Shown here in pieces: positions 26,201 to 32,010 of a DNA stretch of 40,505 nucleotides. How positions within the stretch are numbered: the stretch's first letter is position 1; every line of letters begins with the position of its first letter. Source of the DNA: a virus; the IMG/VR virus record IMGVR_UViG_3300006853_000008, positions 1 to 40,505 of that record, one strand, 5' to 3'. Made by a program: the position numbers and the translations under genes. Under the pieces are notes generated by a model that saw nothing but the letters and a program-made list of their open reading frames with translations, ran no database searches and was not told the DNA's origin.

Positions 26201-26728
26201 GTTGCGCGCGGCGGATCGGGCGCGGGCACGTTGACGGGGTACGTGAAGGGCAACGGCACTTCGGCGTTCACGGCGAGCGCGACCATCCCGTATTCGGACA
26301 TCACTGGCGGGCCGACCGCCGTCACGGGTGCGAATCCAACCGCCACCATCGGTCTCGCGGCGGTCAACGGCAGTGCCGGAACGTTCATGCGCAGCGACGC
26401 GGCGCCGCCGCTGTCGCAGTCGATCACGCCGACGTGGACCGGCGCGCACACATTCACGAACGGGGTGACCTCCAACCTGTTCACCGTGTCGTCATCGCGT
26501 GCAATCAAGCGAGAGACGGGCCGCATTTCGCGCGCGGCTGACGTGCTCTCACGGCTGCGGCCGGTGCTCTATCGACTGCTGGCCGGCGACGACCGCGAAC
26601 AACTCGGGCTCATCGCCGAGGAGGTGCACGAAATCTGCCCGCAGCTCTCTGACGGTAAGTCGGTCAGCTACGACCGGCTCGCGCTGCTACTTCTCGCCGA
26701 CTGGCAAGAGCGGCGGGCGGTCGTATGA
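23252..26728 (+). CDS. tail fibre with C-terminal S74 self-cleaving chaperone
   Basis: 1158 aa. The N-terminal part (GRFQILAKPESEWSSANPIL...GVADTGSSFPVLKVGDG) is the common virion-anchoring domain, followed by a short collagen-like stretch (GPPGPS). The middle is built of repeated modules: three copies of a TWTGAHTF block, three of VQYNNAGAF, two of LFINGNGSWGLGAA, and an 81-residue tandem repeat near 25838-26323. The C-terminal about 80 residues form an intramolecular chaperone of the peptidase S74 type. It starts at SSSRAIKRETG, where a Ser and Lys five residues apart could be the catalytic dyad, and ends with EQLGLIAEEVHEICPQL. It should trimerise and cut itself off. Confidence 0.88.
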   Translation: MAIYLGRFQILAKPESEWSSANPILLNGEFGVADTGSSFPVLKVGDGVRPWSVLPAIVGGGGAPQGMYVVGTTTTLPPGSFATVVINNSVSPPTISFGIPAGPAGPPNTLTIGTTTTGLPGTPASATITGTAPNQTLNLVIPRGDKGEQGDPGADGATGPPGPSVTFGDPTAVVGLTAVNGVGTNAMRADSAPPLSQAIIPTWTGAHTFNASVDFASLFRLSGAEGTAGQLLASQGAGLPAQWVTPSAGVTPGNPTALVGLAAINGVSADFMRADAAPALNQAIAPTWTGAHAFSSSIVAGSPTGGAQGAGTINAMGLYINGVAVTAGGGTPGGANTQVQYNNAGAFAGHAGLTYDSATSTLQIQGNNNVWGTEIWPNGSQATPTTGQTINMAANKRYMYLVPAGTLATLTVNLPASPIDGQISGILTTQTITAITIGAQGGGSVTTTVTTLPANTAVHFIAFSGVWRQWSGVVAAGGGVPGGATTQIQYNNAGAFAGSALLTWTNGTATLSLGSSGVPPFITTPSNAGAGTTITLQAGAATGAGNAGGMTDIQGGVPADGNGGAIRVNARPGVGTNRSGGDLFLNSGSNTGTGVAGSVIVTVGGIGTGTQGAFNVRTGTGAVDRLFINGNGSWGLGAAATVGTSGQVLTSQGAAPPVWSTVSSAPAGANTEVQYNNAGAFGASSLFTWNNTTQTLTLGQNPLITTSAGSTIQMGAQAAGTTTSNGNVAQITGGSGGSTSGNGGDSYVVGGTASNGNGGSVFLSGRNGTGTDRSGGGVTITAGNNTGTGTGGSVQINAGAAATGTPGSIQLRTGPSGGTDRLFINGNGSWGLGAAGTVGSSGQVLTSQGAAPPIWTTPSGGVTPAALTRVDDTNVTLTLGGTPATALLQATSLTLGWTGTLAVPRGGTGAGTLSGYVKGNGTSAFTAVATIPYSDITGGPAPYTPAALTRVDDTNVTLTLGGTPASALLQATSLTLGWTGTLAVARGGSGAGTLTGYVKGNGTSAFTASATIPYSDITGGPTAVTGANPTATIGLAAVNGSAGTFMRSDAAPPLSQSITPTWTGAHTFTNGVTSNLFTVSSSRAIKRETGRISRAADVLSRLRPVLYRLLAGDDREQLGLIAEEVHEICPQLSDGKSVSYDRLALLLLADWQERRAVV
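25838..26318 (+). repeat. 243-bp tandem repeat inside the tail fibre gene
   Basis: Two direct copies begin at 25838 and 26081 with the same ACGCCGGCCGCGCTCACG. They stay nearly identical through a block encoding LTRVDDTNVTLTLGGTP, GWTGTLAV and YVKGNGTSAFTA. The 81-residue period points to recent duplication or gene conversion within the fibre shaft. Confidence 0.85.
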
Positions 26729-27366
26729 CAGTCAATTATCGAATCGCGGGTGGAACCGATCTCGATTCGGTGTTCAAGGCGCGCACCAGCGCCGCCGCCG
26801 CGAACGTCGGCTTTCGCGACAACACCGGAACGGACTTGAGCCAGCGCTACGAGCCGCGCGGGTCGACTACGGCGCGCGCCAATACTAACTATCGGACTAC
26901 TGGCAATGTGGACCTGTCGCAGATTTTTATGGACATCAACACGGCGCCGATCCAGCTCAATGAAACTCTGGGCGCCGCCAACTCCGGGACACTCACCGGC
27001 TATCGCAACAGCGCGAGCGGCTATGGGGCCATCGGCAGTCTGACGGGGACTGCGGAGTGGACCATCGGCGGGGTGACCTATCGATTGGAGCAATGCACTT
27101 CGAGTACCACGCTCTCGGGCGACATTCTGATCCGCGTCAGCAATGCCACGGTCACGCCGCCGAACACTGACGCGTGCTTTACGTTCATCAGACTCACGGG
27201 AGATTTCGTTGGGGCTAACGACACCCCCAAGACCTTCCTGCGCTCCGCCAACTACGTCACCAACACCGGCACCACGCCGAACGGCAGGCCGATGCGACTG
27301 TGGCAGATCAATGTGGCGGGTTCGGAAATGGCCAACGGGAACAATTACGGGTTTGAACTTGGCTAA
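26725..27366 (+). CDS. putative tail fibre/tip accessory protein
   Basis: 213 aa, starting in an ATGA overlap with the fibre stop. The N-terminus contains two short similar blocks (NYRIAGGTDLDSVFKARTS and NYRTTGNVDLSQIFMDI), a pattern seen in phage structural proteins encoded after fibre genes. The rest is beta-rich and Thr/Asn-rich. It may bind the fibre or the host surface. I assign no family. Confidence 0.62.
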   Translation: MTVNYRIAGGTDLDSVFKARTSAAAANVGFRDNTGTDLSQRYEPRGSTTARANTNYRTTGNVDLSQIFMDINTAPIQLNETLGAANSGTLTGYRNSASGYGAIGSLTGTAEWTIGGVTYRLEQCTSSTTLSGDILIRVSNATVTPPNTDACFTFIRLTGDFVGANDTPKTFLRSANYVTNTGTTPNGRPMRLWQINVAGSEMANGNNYGFELG

Positions 27367-27382
27367 CTAGAGAGGAATCCTC

Positions 27383-27634
27383 ATGCAAAACGGACACGAT
27401 CACGCACGCGCGGCCGGCGCGCCAATGCAGATGCAGGTAAACCCGCAGCAGGCGGCGCAGTTCGCGCTGACGTTCCTGGCGCGGGCCGACATGAAGCCCG
27501 GCGAACGCGACGCCTACGCGGTCGCGGAAGGTCTGCTCAACGCGATTCTTTCCGGGCAGGTCGTGCTCGCGCCGCCGACCATCGCGCCGGAGCCGGCCGC
27601 GAATGAGCGTGATCCGCCCCCCGCCGACGCGTGA
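27383..27634 (+). CDS. small hypothetical protein before lysis genes
   Basis: 83 aa with a good GAGAGGAAT ribosome site. It has a His/Ala-rich N-terminus, a helical middle (QAAQFALTFLARADM...AYAVAEGLLNAIL) and a Pro-rich tail. No membrane segment is evident. Similar short proteins often stand between tail fibre and lysis genes, with unknown function. It overlaps the DUF5675 gene by 4 nt. Confidence 0.65.
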   Translation: MQNGHDHARAAGAPMQMQVNPQQAAQFALTFLARADMKPGERDAYAVAEGLLNAILSGQVVLAPPTIAPEPAANERDPPPADA

Positions 27635-28113
27635 ACGCCGAACTGATCCGGCACGCCTACCTACCCGATGTGACGCTCGGGTGGTTGGCGGTCGGCACGT
27701 TGCGCATTGCGACGCTGGAAGAAGGCTGGCGGGCGGACCCGGACGGGCCCGGTGGGCAACGGCGTGAAGGGACGCTCACGGAATCGTGCGTCCCGGACGG
27801 CACGTATTCGCTGGTGCCGCACGTCTCGACCAAGTACCCGAATGGCGTTTACGCGCTGGTCAATCCAGCGCTCGGCGTCTATCACCGGGAAAAACCCGCC
27901 GGGCAGAAGTGGGGCCGCGTCGCCGTTCTCATTCACATCGGCAACACGACCGAGGATATCGAGGGATGCATACTCGTCGGGAAGCGCCACGGCAAGTTAG
28001 ACGGGCGCGACGCCGTTTTAGAGAGTGGATCGACGTTCGCCGCGCTGCGCGCGCTGCTCGGCGAGGCGAGCCATTCTCTGACAATCCGACCAACGGCCGG
28101 GACAGCCGCGTGA
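27631..28113 (+). CDS. DUF5675 family protein, possible lysis enzyme
   Basis: 160 aa from a GTG overlapping the previous stop. The order LATLEEGWR-like start, VPDGTYSLVPHVS, then VLIHIGNTTEDIEGCILVG is the DUF5675 pattern. The HIGN...EGCI block, with a conserved His and Cys and a preceding PDGTY strand, recalls the active-site arrangement of YkuD L,D-transpeptidases, though that is only a visual likeness. No other endolysin candidate exists in the window. Its place directly before a membrane protein and a lipoprotein suggests it acts on peptidoglycan or supports lysis. There is no signal peptide. Confidence 0.78.
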   Translation: MNAELIRHAYLPDVTLGWLAVGTLRIATLEEGWRADPDGPGGQRREGTLTESCVPDGTYSLVPHVSTKYPNGVYALVNPALGVYHREKPAGQKWGRVAVLIHIGNTTEDIEGCILVGKRHGKLDGRDAVLESGSTFAALRALLGEASHSLTIRPTAGTAA

Positions 28114-28343
28114 ATTCGCTGTCGCCGGATGAAGTCCGCGCGCGAAACGAAGATCGCACCGCGCACACCATCGCCTACCTACTGGTGATTGGTTTCTTCG
28201 CCGTCGTCATGTGCGCCTTGCTAGGTGCCGTCGATATCTCGAATCCCACGGTGGCCGGCTTCGTCGGTACGGCCCTCGGCTATGCAGTCGGCAAGCTCGA
28301 CGGGCCGCTGCGCCGCTATTACCCCACCACCGAAAAGAAATGA
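28110..28343 (+). CDS. membrane protein, holin candidate
   Basis: 77 aa from a GTG overlapping the DUF5675 stop. A charged N-terminus (SPDEVRARNEDRTAH) is followed by one strong membrane segment (AYLLVIGFFAVVMCALLGAV) and a second, weaker one (PTVAGFVGTALGYAVGKL). A basic C-terminus ends in EKK. Size, topology and position fit a small holin, but many phages encode similar membrane proteins of unknown role. ATGA overlap with a minor upstream start of the lipoprotein gene is present. Confidence 0.68.
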   Translation: MNSLSPDEVRARNEDRTAHTIAYLLVIGFFAVVMCALLGAVDISNPTVAGFVGTALGYAVGKLDGPLRRYYPTTEKK

Positions 28344-28366
28344 TCAACACCCATCGGAGCTACAGC

Positions 28367-28702
28367 ATGAAACGACTATTTTTTCCCGCCATCGTTCTGA
28401 CGCTGCTGACCGCGTGCGCCAGCCTAGGCGTCCCCGCGCCGCAGACTTTCAACGAGAAGGAAGCGGCGGCGGTATCAAGCGTGACGGCGATTCGCACCAC
28501 GGCGGCAAGCCTGCTGACCGCGAACAAGATCACGGCGCCGGATGCGCAGAACATCCAGCGACAGGCGGACAACGCGCGCGAAGCCATCGAAGTTGCCTCC
28601 GCGATTCACGCCACCGATTCGGGCGCCGCCGACAATCGCCTGACCGCGATCATCACGGGGCTCAACGCAATCTCGGGCTACTTGGCAACGCGAGGACACT
28701 GA
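28367..28702 (+). CDS. lipoprotein, spanin-like candidate
   Basis: 111 aa. A signal peptide (KRLFFPAIVLTLLTAC) ends in a lipobox LTAC, so the mature protein begins at a lipidated Cys followed by a helical periplasmic part (NEKEAAAVSSVTAI...NIQRQADNAREAIEVAS). In lysis cassettes outer-membrane lipoproteins are often spanin subunits. An inner-membrane partner would be the upstream membrane protein or another gene, so the spanin role is not certain. ATG 28367 has GGAG 7 nt upstream; ATG 28340 would add an unnatural N-terminus. Confidence 0.72.
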   Translation: MKRLFFPAIVLTLLTACASLGVPAPQTFNEKEAAAVSSVTAIRTTAASLLTANKITAPDAQNIQRQADNAREAIEVASAIHATDSGAADNRLTAIITGLNAISGYLATRGH

Positions 28703-28703
28703 C

Positions 28704-28901
28704 ATGGAAAATATCGCCATCCTGCTCGATCTAGTGTTGCGCGCTGCCGCACAGATGCAGCAATACGCCTCGCTGATCAGCAAGGCGCGCGCCGAGGGGC
28801 GTGACGTAACGCGGGAAGAATTGGATTCCCTCTATGCCAAAGACGATGCCGCACGTGCCGAGCTGCAGGCGCTGATCGATCAGCGGTCACACTCGGGATA
28901 A
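28704..28901 (+). CDS. small helical protein at the end of the lysis cassette
   Basis: 65 aa, starting 1 nt after the lipoprotein stop. It is amphipathic and helical (IAILLDLVLRAAAQMQQYASLISKARAEGR, then REELDSLYAKDDAARAELQALI). Similar short proteins are often the last gene of a siphophage rightward operon. It has no signal or true membrane segment. It may bind the lysis proteins, but no family can be named. Confidence 0.68.
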   Translation: MENIAILLDLVLRAAAQMQQYASLISKARAEGRDVTREELDSLYAKDDAARAELQALIDQRSHSG

Positions 28902-28908
28902 AGCGCCG

Positions 28909-29184
28909 TCAACCGACGCGCGTCGCACGCACCGCAATATCGCCGAGGGCGAGCGCGGCGCGTTCGTCGCGCGCGTAGGGCAACGCCGCCACGGCACGGC
29001 GGCGGATCAAGTCGAGACGCGCCCAGCCGGCGCGCGCCTCGGCCCGAGCTTCGCGCAGTTCTCCGAGCACGCGATCCAGCGACGCACGCACGGCCAGCGC
29101 TTCGGCCGCTGCCGCGTCCGCGCGCGCTCGCTGCGCGATCTCTCGCCCGTTGTCGCTGGTGATGTTCATTGCCGCAAGGGACAT
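28909..29184 (-). CDS. possible coiled-coil protein, last gene of the leftward region
   Basis: 91 aa (or 86 from the second Met). It has an uninterrupted Ala/Arg/Glu-rich helix (RARADAAAAEALAVRASLDRVLGELREARAEARAGW). It lies behind a strong intrinsic terminator for the leftward operon, so it needs its own promoter or read-through. No good ribosome site is visible. The composition could also arise by chance from GC-rich DNA. I include it because nothing else covers this stretch. Confidence 0.45.
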   Translation of the reverse strand: MSLAAMNITSDNGREIAQRARADAAAAEALAVRASLDRVLGELREARAEARAGWARLDLIRRRAVAALPYARDERAALALGDIAVRATRVG

Positions 29185-29199
29185 GGGTGCGCCTGTGCC

Positions 29200-29227
29200 A
29201 AAAAAAACCCGCGTATCGCTACGCGGG
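29200..29227 (-). terminator. intrinsic terminator of the leftward accessory operon
   Basis: On the minus strand the stem 29227-29220/29215-29208 (CCCGCGTA pairing perfectly with TACGCGGG, loop of 4) is followed by eight T. This is a textbook Rho-independent terminator. It ends the operon that starts at 31849. Confidence 0.9.
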
Positions 29228-29234
29228 TGGATAG

Positions 29235-29251
29235 TAGGACAGATTGTCCTA
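29235..29251. promoter_or_regulatory. 17-bp palindromic operator, copy 2 (one mismatch)
   Basis: TAGGACAGATTGTCCTA matches the perfect palindrome at 3671 and 31901 except for one base. It lies 7 bp from the terminator stem, between the last operon gene and the coiled-coil gene. A minus-strand TACTAT follows it directly, so it could overlap a weak promoter for the gene at 28909. Confidence 0.7.
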
Positions 29252-29292
29252 TTTTCGCCAGTCAGCCCATTCTGCCGACCGCATTAGGCGCC

Positions 29293-29847
29293 CTAGGGGC
29301 GGTTTTCAGCGGCAGGCCCTTGCGTAGATGCCACCCCCGTCTCGGCGGTCAGCGCGAGCGGCGCCGTGGCATCGCGCAGCAGTTTCCACTCCGCGAACGT
29401 CACCTTGCACCCGACGCGTTCCGGCACGCGCGCCCCGGCGACGGTTTTTTCCAGCGTCTTGTGGCACCACTCGACCCGCACCGGGCCGCCCGCCGACTGA
29501 GACAGCCGCATGACGCGACGCTTAAACCAAACGTGGCCGCTGCTGGCCGTCATGGTCTCGCGGATGTGCCCAACGATTAACCCGTCATCGCTGTGCGCGA
29601 CGCCGAACGGCGTGCGGGCTTCGATCTCTCCGGCGATCTCGCGGACGATCTCCGAATCTTGCTCGACGAGGAACGCACGCAGGCGCCGCTGCGCCTCGGC
29701 CAGCGTCACGCCCGCCGGCATTTCAGTCACCAGCACGCCGCGCGCGGCTTTGTAGTCGCGTTGCAGGGATACGTCCGTCTCGCCCGCGTGGGCGCAGTTC
29801 ATGAAAGCCACCGCGACCAGCGCGGCGAAAAGTTTTTGAGTCGTCAT
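29293..29847 (-). CDS. secreted hypothetical protein
   Basis: 184 aa. It begins with a Sec-type signal peptide (TTQKLFAALVAVAFMNCAHA) probably cut after AHA. The mature part is mixed alpha/beta, with two Cys (EWCHK and VGCKV) that may form a disulfide in the periplasm. The ATG at 29847 follows GGAGACAGGA, a leader shared with the gene at 31849. It is the last gene before the operon terminator. No family is recognised. Export from a prophage operon suggests surface or superinfection effects, but that is speculative. Confidence 0.72.
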   Translation of the reverse strand: MTTQKLFAALVAVAFMNCAHAGETDVSLQRDYKAARGVLVTEMPAGVTLAEAQRRLRAFLVEQDSEIVREIAGEIEARTPFGVAHSDDGLIVGHIRETMTASSGHVWFKRRVMRLSQSAGGPVRVEWCHKTLEKTVAGARVPERVGCKVTFAEWKLLRDATAPLALTAETGVASTQGPAAENRP

Positions 29848-29876
29848 AGTCCTGTCTCCTAAGGTAGATAGAAAAG

Positions 29877-30257
29877 TCATTTGCCGTTGCTGCGGCGTTT
29901 CATTTCGCGTTCGGCGCGGCGCCGCGTAGTCTGCGCGCGTCGATACGCGGCCGATGTCGGCGCCAAGTCGGCCATGGCGAAAGCCGCATCGCTCGCCATC
30001 ACTTTGAGCGCGCGTTCGGGCAGTTCGCGCAGACTGTTCGCGGGAATCGTCTCGGCTTCAAGGGCACGCGTCACGCATTCGACCGCGAATTGCACCGGAT
30101 AGGCGAACCCTGACTCCCCCGTGACGTAGCGGCGAAACGTGCGGGCGTCCACGCCGATGCGTTCGGCCATTTCCGACTGGGCGAGCCGCGCGCGTTCGAC
30201 CAACGCGCGCAGGTAGGCGGGATCATTCTTGAACTGCGCGGGGTTCGGTGTGTTCAT
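29877..30257 (-). CDS. XRE-family HTH regulator
   Basis: 126 aa. The helix-turn-helix is clear: VERARLAQSEMAERIGVDARTFRRYVTGE (about 19-47). The C-terminal part is helical and ends in a very basic tail (RRAQTTRRRAEREMKRR). It lies inside the leftward accessory operon, overlapping the upstream gene by 4 nt, and could autoregulate through the palindromes at 31901 and 29235. It is small for a lambda-type repressor and has no self-cleavage domain. Which operator it binds is not determined by sequence. Confidence 0.8.
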   Translation of the reverse strand: MNTPNPAQFKNDPAYLRALVERARLAQSEMAERIGVDARTFRRYVTGESGFAYPVQFAVECVTRALEAETIPANSLRELPERALKVMASDAAFAMADLAPTSAAYRRAQTTRRRAEREMKRRSNGK

Positions 30258-30799
30258 GACTGCACCGCCTGCGCCTTGTCCAATCGCTTGAGCGCCGCGC
30301 GAATCTTGCGCATTGCCGTCCGCGCGCGCTTCTCTCGCGTCTGCCAGCGCGCGAGCCGTGCCGTCAGATTCGCGCGGCGTGCCTCGCGCTTCTCCGACAG
30401 CGTGCGGCTCGCGGGCTCGGCGGGCTTGAGTCTCCCGCCGAGCCAGCCCTGCGCGAGCACATACGCCGCCATTTCGCGTTCAAGTCGCGCGTGGGAGGGA
30501 TGATGGGGGGTCCACTGCGGGTGCCGATGGCGGAACACGGCATGCGAAACGTCATGCACCAATCGCTCCCAGCCCCTGTGCAGCGTGATATCGCCGCGAC
30601 GCGACGCCCAGCAGCGGCGCGCCTTGGTCGGCATCTTCGCGGGCACGAGCTGATGTGGGGCGCCGAATTTCGTGGCGCCGAAGTGTCGCGTGAGCCGCCG
30701 CGCGGCGCGCAGCGCTTCGACCATCGAGAGCGGCGGGCGCGAAACGCCCGCCCATATCTCGCCCACGGACTGATAGTTGCCTGTGTGCGCGTCAGCCAT
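30254..30799 (-). CDS. hypothetical protein with HDxSH histidine cluster
   Basis: 181 aa from ATG 30799 with GGAGGA upstream. The middle contains WERLVHDVSHAVFRHRHPQWTPHHPSHARLE, a His-rich block that could bind a metal; its HDxSH core resembles metallopeptidase HExxH motifs but lacks the Glu. The C-terminal 60 residues are a basic helix (REARRANLTARLARWQTREKR). Overlap with the XRE gene shows co-translation. Peptidase activity is a guess; a structural metal site is equally possible. Confidence 0.68.
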   Translation of the reverse strand: MADAHTGNYQSVGEIWAGVSRPPLSMVEALRAARRLTRHFGATKFGAPHQLVPAKMPTKARRCWASRRGDITLHRGWERLVHDVSHAVFRHRHPQWTPHHPSHARLEREMAAYVLAQGWLGGRLKPAEPASRTLSEKREARRANLTARLARWQTREKRARTAMRKIRAALKRLDKAQAVQS

Positions 30800-30801
30800 G
30801 A

Positions 30802-31227
30802 TCAGTCCTCCGTGGGCAGCATGATGGTGAGCACGGGTTCGCCCGCGTCGCCCGGCCCCACGTGCAGGCACAGTTCCGTTTTCACGGGCTTGCGCGCGCG
30901 CCCCTCGGGGGGCGTGCACATGACATGGAACACCAGACGCACGTTGACGCCCTCCCGCCCGTCTCGGGCTGCGGCGCGCATGCGATAGAAGGCCATGTTA
31001 ATCACGTCACTGAGCCGTCCTCCCTCGTCCTGGCCCGTGCCCTTGGTCTTGTTGTGCGTCTCGGTCCACGCGACGCAATCGGCCCACGCCGCCGCAGTGA
31101 TCGCGACGGGCCAGCGGAAGCCCGTCTCACGCGCGCGCTCCGTGACATCGATCAGCAACCCGTCCGCGATTCCCTGCGCGCGGGTGTAGACCGAAATCGG
31201 CTCGCCGAAAAAGTCGGCGGCGCTCAT
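30802..31227 (-). CDS. DUF6573-like protein
   Basis: 141 aa. The start (DFFGEPISVYTRAQGIADGLLIDVTERARETGFRWPVAIT) strongly resembles the DUF6573 family that is common on plasmids, integrative elements and phages. The later segment (GQDEGGRLSDVINMAFYRMR) also fits. The function is unknown. The start is ATG 31227 in an overlap with the preceding gene, and the stop is 2 nt before the HDxSH gene start. Its presence links this operon to mobile-element cargo. Confidence 0.8.
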   Translation of the reverse strand: MSAADFFGEPISVYTRAQGIADGLLIDVTERARETGFRWPVAITAAAWADCVAWTETHNKTKGTGQDEGGRLSDVINMAFYRMRAAARDGREGVNVRLVFHVMCTPPEGRARKPVKTELCLHVGPGDAGEPVLTIMLPTED

Positions 31228-31493
31228 GACTGCACCGCCGAGGCCCGCGCGATCAGCTCGCGATGGGTCAACGTGCACACATCGTCAATCTGAAAGTATC
31301 GACCGTTGAGCTGTACGAACCACGAGACGATATTCCCGCTCAGGAATTCGCTGACGTGGAACGATTCTTGGTTGGTGCCGTGCCCGTACCACTTGCACGG
31401 CGGCAGGACGCCGAGCATGTCGTCAAAGCGCTGCGCGTCGATCTCGCGCGCGGGCTTCGCGCCGAATTCGTTCTCCATTTCGGCGGCGCTCAT
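31224..31493 (-). CDS. DUF1419-like protein
   Basis: 89 aa. The segment RFDDMLGVLPPCKWYG...ESFHVSEFLSGNIVSWFVQLNGRYFQI resembles DUF1419, another plasmid-type family that often neighbours DUF6573 genes. Both ends overlap neighbouring genes by 4 nt (ATGA). No enzyme motif is visible. The family assignment is by remembered pattern, so it is moderate. Confidence 0.72.
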   Translation of the reverse strand: MSAAEMENEFGAKPAREIDAQRFDDMLGVLPPCKWYGHGTNQESFHVSEFLSGNIVSWFVQLNGRYFQIDDVCTLTHRELIARASAVQS

Positions 31494-31849
31494 GACTTCA
31501 CCTTGCCCGCGAGAATTGCGCGCATGCGTGTTGTCATCGGCAGCAGTTCCCTTTCCATGCCGCGCAAGTGCGCGACCGTTTCCAGCGCGAAGCATGCCGA
31601 GGGGATCAGCAGCGCCAGTTCGTCAGCGTGCGAATGGATGTGCTCGACCATCGCGCGCAGTTTCTGAATCTCGACCGGATCGGCTTCCAGTTCCACGGCG
31701 GGCGTCGCGCTGTCGGACACTTCGACCGACGTTAGCTCCACCCTGTAGCCGCGAATTCGCCACTCCGTGCGCGTGCGCTCCGCGCGCGCCTCGTCCTCGC
31801 CGTTGTAAACGGTCGACCCGTTTGCAGTCACTTCGTAAATCTTTCGCAT
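31490..31849 (-). CDS. hypothetical protein, first gene of the leftward operon
   Basis: 119 aa. The N-terminus is a beta-like stretch (RKIYEVTANGSTVYNG), followed by a charged helix and a second helix (ALLIPSACFALETVAHLRGMERELLPM). It starts after GGAGACAGGACAA, which acts as ribosome site. The promoter region just upstream carries two inverted repeats (31869-31889 and 31901-31917), so this gene heads a repressible operon. No family is recognised. Confidence 0.7.
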   Translation of the reverse strand: MRKIYEVTANGSTVYNGEDEARAERTRTEWRIRGYRVELTSVEVSDSATPAVELEADPVEIQKLRAMVEHIHSHADELALLIPSACFALETVAHLRGMERELLPMTTRMRAILAGKVKS

Positions 31850-31868
31850 TTGTCCTGTCTCCGTTGAG

Positions 31869-31889
31869 TGTCGGAAACGATTTCCGACA
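31869..31889. promoter_or_regulatory. second inverted repeat at the accessory-operon promoter
   Basis: Arms TGTCGGAAA (31869-31877) and TTTCCGACA (31881-31889) are exact reverse complements with a 3-bp centre. It lies between the probable -10 (31897-31902) and the first gene, in the leader. It differs from the TAGGACA palindrome, so a second regulator or an RNA hairpin is indicated. Confidence 0.65.
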
Positions 31890-31896
31890 GACAGCT

Positions 31897-31902
31897 ATTT
31901 TA
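31897..31902 (-). promoter_or_regulatory. probable -10 box of the accessory operon
   Basis: TAAAAT on the minus strand, adjoining the 17-bp operator, matches the -10 consensus at five of six bases. No good -35 is visible at 16-18 bp, so the promoter may need an activator. Repressor bound to 31901-31917 would cover the box. Confidence 0.45.
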
Positions 31903-31917
31903 GGACAAATTGTCCTA
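31901..31917. promoter_or_regulatory. 17-bp palindromic operator, copy 3 (TAGGACAAATTGTCCTA)
   Basis: Identical to copy 1 at 3671-3687. It overlaps the probable -10 of the leftward operon, a classic repressor position. This copy, the nearby XRE gene in the same operon, and copy 2 at the operon end suggest autoregulation. Confidence 0.8.
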
Positions 31918-31994
31918 TGAGCCGTGACTGAAAGCCATGGTCCCTCAGACAGTTAGGCGCGCGAAAACGCGAAAAATGCAGGGTTTTTGAGGGG

Positions 31995-32010
31995 TGTGAC
32001 GCTCGTCACA
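31995..32010. promoter_or_regulatory. CRP-type half-site pair (TGTGA-N6-TCACA)
   Basis: TGTGACGCTCGTCACA matches both CRP half-sites exactly and also forms a 6-bp stem with a 4-nt loop. It overlaps the stop of the AlpA-like gene and lies about 110 bp upstream of the accessory-operon start. That is rather far for standard activation. A chance dyad or a transcript-end hairpin are alternatives. Confidence 0.35.
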
